From positions 62,001 through 126,000 of the forward strand of contig NZ_JAPFGA010000007.1 in NCBI RefSeq assembly GCF_026241135.1: a DNA stretch of 64,000 nucleotides, written 5' to 3'. This document shows positions 62,271 through 64,000 of the stretch, piece after piece. The stretch is from Galbibacter kalidii (GTDB taxonomy: Bacteria; Bacteroidota; Bacteroidia; Flavobacteriales; Flavobacteriaceae). How positions within the stretch are numbered: the stretch's first letter is position 1; each line of letters starts with the position of its first letter. The position numbers were made by a program, and so were the translations under genes. The notes under the pieces were generated by a model that was not told where the DNA came from, made no database searches, and was given only the letters and a program-made list of their open reading frames with translations.

Positions 62271-62342
62271 CCTGCCCACCGGCTGGCCCGTTCGCTAAAA
62301 CAGTCCACCGGACTGTTTCTATACGCTCCGTTCTGTTGTGAA
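62271..62342 (+). repeat. hairpin repeat family C, copy 3
   Basis: GCCCACCGGCTGGCCCGTTC, GCTAAAACAGTCCACCGGAC, TGTTTCTATACGCTCCG, TTCTGTTGTGAA. The hairpin is ACAGTCCACCGGACTGT. Confidence 0.75.
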
Positions 62343-62427
62343 AGCAGTTTTTATTGAAAATGTGTAGGCTGACAATCAAGTCTTATTTGTCCATGCGCCA
62401 CCTGGCTCTATATGCCCACACGACAAG

Positions 62428-62490
62428 CCGACCCCTTCGTTAAAAATGTCCACCGGACATTTTCTTTACACTCGGTCCTGTTGTGAAATG
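62428..62490 (+). repeat. hairpin repeat family C, copy 4
   Basis: AGCCGACCCCTTCGTTAAAA, ATGTCCACCGGACAT hairpin, TTTCTTTACACTCGGTCC, TGTTGTGAAA. Same pattern as copy 3, 157 bp downstream. Confidence 0.75.
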
Positions 62491-62519
62491 AGGGAAGTCG
62501 GGAGTCGGAAATACAAAAA

Positions 62520-62975
62520 TCACTTTTTAAACTCCACAAAAGTATGGTCTTCGCCATCTAGTTCTTCTGCGATTATTTTTGAAATAACATTCCAGTCCCC
62601 GCCGGCAAGTCCTGCTCCAATAGCAGGGTATCCAATTCGGAGTCCGGAAAACGATTCCTTTATTTTTTTAAAAGCTTCCCGTATGGCATCATAATCAGCC
62701 TTTCGACCACTTCCACGCCAATGGTATTGTGTATAGGCGTTAACAACCGTCAACTTACCGTTTGGTAATTCTATTTCCGCAAAACTCAGCTTTCCCAACT
62801 TTGGCCTATCCCCTTTTCCAGTTTTTAAGTCCGCCTCATAAGCTTTTGGGAATTTGAGTTTTATCGTTTTGGCAATTCCTGCCCCCATAGTACAAAAACA
62901 GTTGCATCCGTGTACAATTAAGTCAAACTCTCCGTCTAATGCCAGTTCTATTAAATCTCCTTGTATCGTTTTCAA
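62520..62975 (-). CDS. macro-domain protein (ADP-ribose binding)
   Basis: 151 residues. The macro domain reads LIVHGCNCFCTMGAGIAKTIKLKFPKAYEAD (phosphate-binding loop), and GYPAIGAGLAGGDWNVISKII (second loop). No ATG opens the frame; I use TTG at 62973-62975, which yields LKTIQGDLIELALDGEFD and lies 11 nt after the upstream gene's stop. A longer TTG start at 63032 would overlap that gene. Macro domains bind or hydrolyse ADP-ribose and related nucleotides. It forms an operon with the upstream hypothetical gene. Confidence 0.88.
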   Translation of the reverse strand: MKTIQGDLIELALDGEFDLIVHGCNCFCTMGAGIAKTIKLKFPKAYEADLKTGKGDRPKLGKLSFAEIELPNGKLTVVNAYTQYHWRGSGRKADYDAIREAFKKIKESFSGLRIGYPAIGAGLAGGDWNVISKIIAEELDGEDHTFVEFKK

Positions 62976-62986
62976 TTCGGTATATT

Positions 62987-63439
62987 TTATTTTGTTTGTT
63001 TCAGTTCTATAGTTTGTTCCTTGGTTCCACAAACGAGTTTTATCCGATTAACCCCCCAATGTCCAGAGGTGATGATATATTCATTTGTAAATTTAAATTT
63101 CTCAACAGCTCCATTCATTTTTTTGCCCTTTTTGACTGCAACTATCGGAGTCAATTCAATTATCCGATCACAATTTGGAGTCGTGTTTTTATTTAACCGT
63201 TCTGAAATATGAATTTCTTTTACATAAGACACCCAATCCCCATCAGGTTTTATTTTTCCATTTATGGTATAGGAAATCAAGGATTTGTTGTTGAATAGAT
63301 TCAATTCACTTTGAATTATTTCTACTGAAAATCCCTCAATAATCAACTTCTCTTGATTTGACCACCAACCAACACGGAATGTCTCCGGAATTTCAATTTT
63401 AGGTTTTCTGGTTTTCTTCGATAATTTCTTTTTAAACAC
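62987..63439 (-). CDS. hypothetical protein upstream of macro-domain gene
   Basis: 150 residues, not recognised. Basic N-terminus (MFKKKLSKKTRKPKIEIPE), then a mixed alpha/beta body without signal or membrane segment: GWWSNQEKLIIEGFSVEIIQSELNLF and a C-terminal strand-rich part ITSGHWGVNRIKLVCGTKEQT. ATG at 63437-63439. The macro-domain gene starts 11 nt after its stop, so the pair is cotranscribed. A functional link to ADP-ribose metabolism is possible but not shown. Confidence 0.7.
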   Translation of the reverse strand: MFKKKLSKKTRKPKIEIPETFRVGWWSNQEKLIIEGFSVEIIQSELNLFNNKSLISYTINGKIKPDGDWVSYVKEIHISERLNKNTTPNCDRIIELTPIVAVKKGKKMNGAVEKFKFTNEYIITSGHWGVNRIKLVCGTKEQTIELKQTK

Positions 63440-63543
63440 GCGTTAGATTTTAGATATGGTTTACAACTGGTAGAACTTAGGATCCTAGCTGTTTTATTTC
63501 ACATCAAACCCCCGTCTTCCGACTTCAGACTCCCGACCAACCT

Positions 63544-64000
63544 CTAACTGATCAACTCATACGTTTGTTTCGCAATCTCCAATTCTTCATTGGTAGGGAT
63601 GACCAAGACCATCACTTTGGAGGTTTCTTTGCTGATGATTCTGTTTTCGGTGGAGCGGACGTTGTTTTTGTAGTCTTCGAGTTCAATCCCCAGATAGTCC
63701 ATATCCTCACAGACCAATCGCCTTAAAACACTACTGTTCTCCCCTATTCCAGCGGTGAACACAAGGGCGTCCACTCCGTTTAATGCGGCGGCATAGGCGC
63801 CGATGTATTTTTTGATCCGGTAGGCGTTCATCACCAAGGCGAGTTGGCATTCCTTGTTGCCTTTTTCAGCTTGTTCTTCAATTTCCCTGAGGTCACTGTA
63901 ACCGGTAAGTCCGAGCATTCCACTTTTTTTGTGGAGGAGTTCGCTGACTTCTTCCAAAGAATAGCCCAGGGTTTTGACCATATAAAATATAATAGACTGG
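63544..64000 (-). CDS. ackA: acetate kinase, C-terminal part (cut by window edge)
   Basis: The last 151 codons of an acetate kinase: SIIFYMVKTLGYSLEEVSELLHKKSG, LGLTGYSDLREIEE, YIGAYAAALNGVDALVFTAGIGENSSVLRRLVCEDMDYLG (the signature near the nucleotide site), and IPTNEELEIAKQT. Converts acetyl phosphate and ADP to acetate and ATP. The open frame continues to base 64000, so the gene starts outside the window. A partner phosphotransacetylase gene would be expected next to it upstream. Confidence 0.95.
   Translation of the reverse strand, partial: QSIIFYMVKTLGYSLEEVSELLHKKSGMLGLTGYSDLREIEEQAEKGNKECQLALVMNAYRIKKYIGAYAAALNGVDALVFTAGIGENSSVLRRLVCEDMDYLGIELEDYKNNVRSTENRIISKETSKVMVLVIPTNEELEIAKQTYELIS

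Larger units (their letters stand above)
61980..62519. other. intergenic region with LytTR-type promoter and repeats
   Basis: Contains the promoter for the GIY-YIG operon (62146-62211), two family-C hairpin repeats (62271-62342 and 62428-62490), and no gene. Confidence 0.7.

Noticed and set aside
62333-62490. Further LytTR half-sites TGTTGTGAA at 62334-62342 and 62481-62489.
   Set aside because: Each is single, part of a family-C repeat, and lacks a partner 21 bp away or a -7 box at the right distance.
1-64000. tRNA or rRNA genes.
   Set aside because: No cloverleaf with a convincing TTCGA arm or rRNA motif was seen; GTTCGAG motifs near 54098 belong to REP-like repeats.

Overview
The window is chromosomal DNA from a member of the Bacteroidota, most likely a marine or soil flavobacterium (Flavobacteriaceae). 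This rests on the low GC content, the -7 boxes of the TAnnTTTG type used by the Bacteroidota primary sigma factor, a short 287-residue primary sigma factor, carboxypeptidase-regulatory-like TonB-dependent receptors, the menaquinone pathway, frequent TTG or weak-RBS starts, and many small interspersed palindromic repeats. Both ends are cut inside genes: an RluA-type pseudouridine synthase on the left and acetate kinase on the right.

Layout. 0-9 kb: rluA, a four-helix-bundle gene, panB, a chitinase, an ABC ATPase, folE, and a His-rich TonB receptor with a small His/Cys-rich partner, probably for metal uptake. 9-23 kb: a sulfite-oxidase-like molybdoenzyme with its cytochrome c, an HxlR regulator divergent from a quinone reductase, prfB, the primary sigma factor, an FKBP isomerase, methyltransferases, a helicase, a VWA lipoprotein and alkB. 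23.6-41.6 kb: dnaK, then a dispersed but complete-looking menaquinone gene set (a candidate MenI thioesterase, menF, menD, menB, menA, menC, menE). A LytTR response regulator, a large intergenic region and a TPR histidine kinase sit inside this set. 41.6-51.5 kb: accessory DNA, with an acetyltransferase and a PEP-mutase-like gene each flanked by direct repeats, a DUF3667 gene preceded by a perfectly periodic 21-bp array, and an AT-rich pair made of a 1268-residue nuclease-like protein and a gamma-glutamylcyclotransferase-like protein. 51.5-64 kb: a metallo-beta-lactamase-fold enzyme, an M19 dipeptidase, an ArsC-like protein, a second TonB receptor, a DM13 lipoprotein, fumC, a DCC oxidoreductase, a GIY-YIG-like gene with a lipoprotein, a macro-domain protein and ackA.

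Main discovery. Seven promoters share one architecture: two half-sites exactly 21 bp apart (usually TTCACAACAA-like), followed 36-38 bp after the start of the second by a TAnnTTTG-like -7 box. That is the geometry of a LytTR-activated promoter. Three of them lie in tandem between the LytTR regulator (33942-34709) and its apparent histidine kinase (35534-37507). Each of these three ends in a terminator-like hairpin about 85-120 nt later, with no gene between, which suggests three small RNAs. The other four face genes at 11109, 15613 (minus), 44030 and 61979 (minus). Two of those carry arrays of degenerate 21-bp repeats next to the paired sites.

Other notable points: a 102-bp copy of an intergenic repeat is inserted in frame in menC; an acetyltransferase gene is bracketed by direct repeats that include the 3' end of menE; and the 1268-residue/GGCT pair may be a defence module. 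No tRNA, rRNA, CRISPR array, transposase or integrase was recognised.
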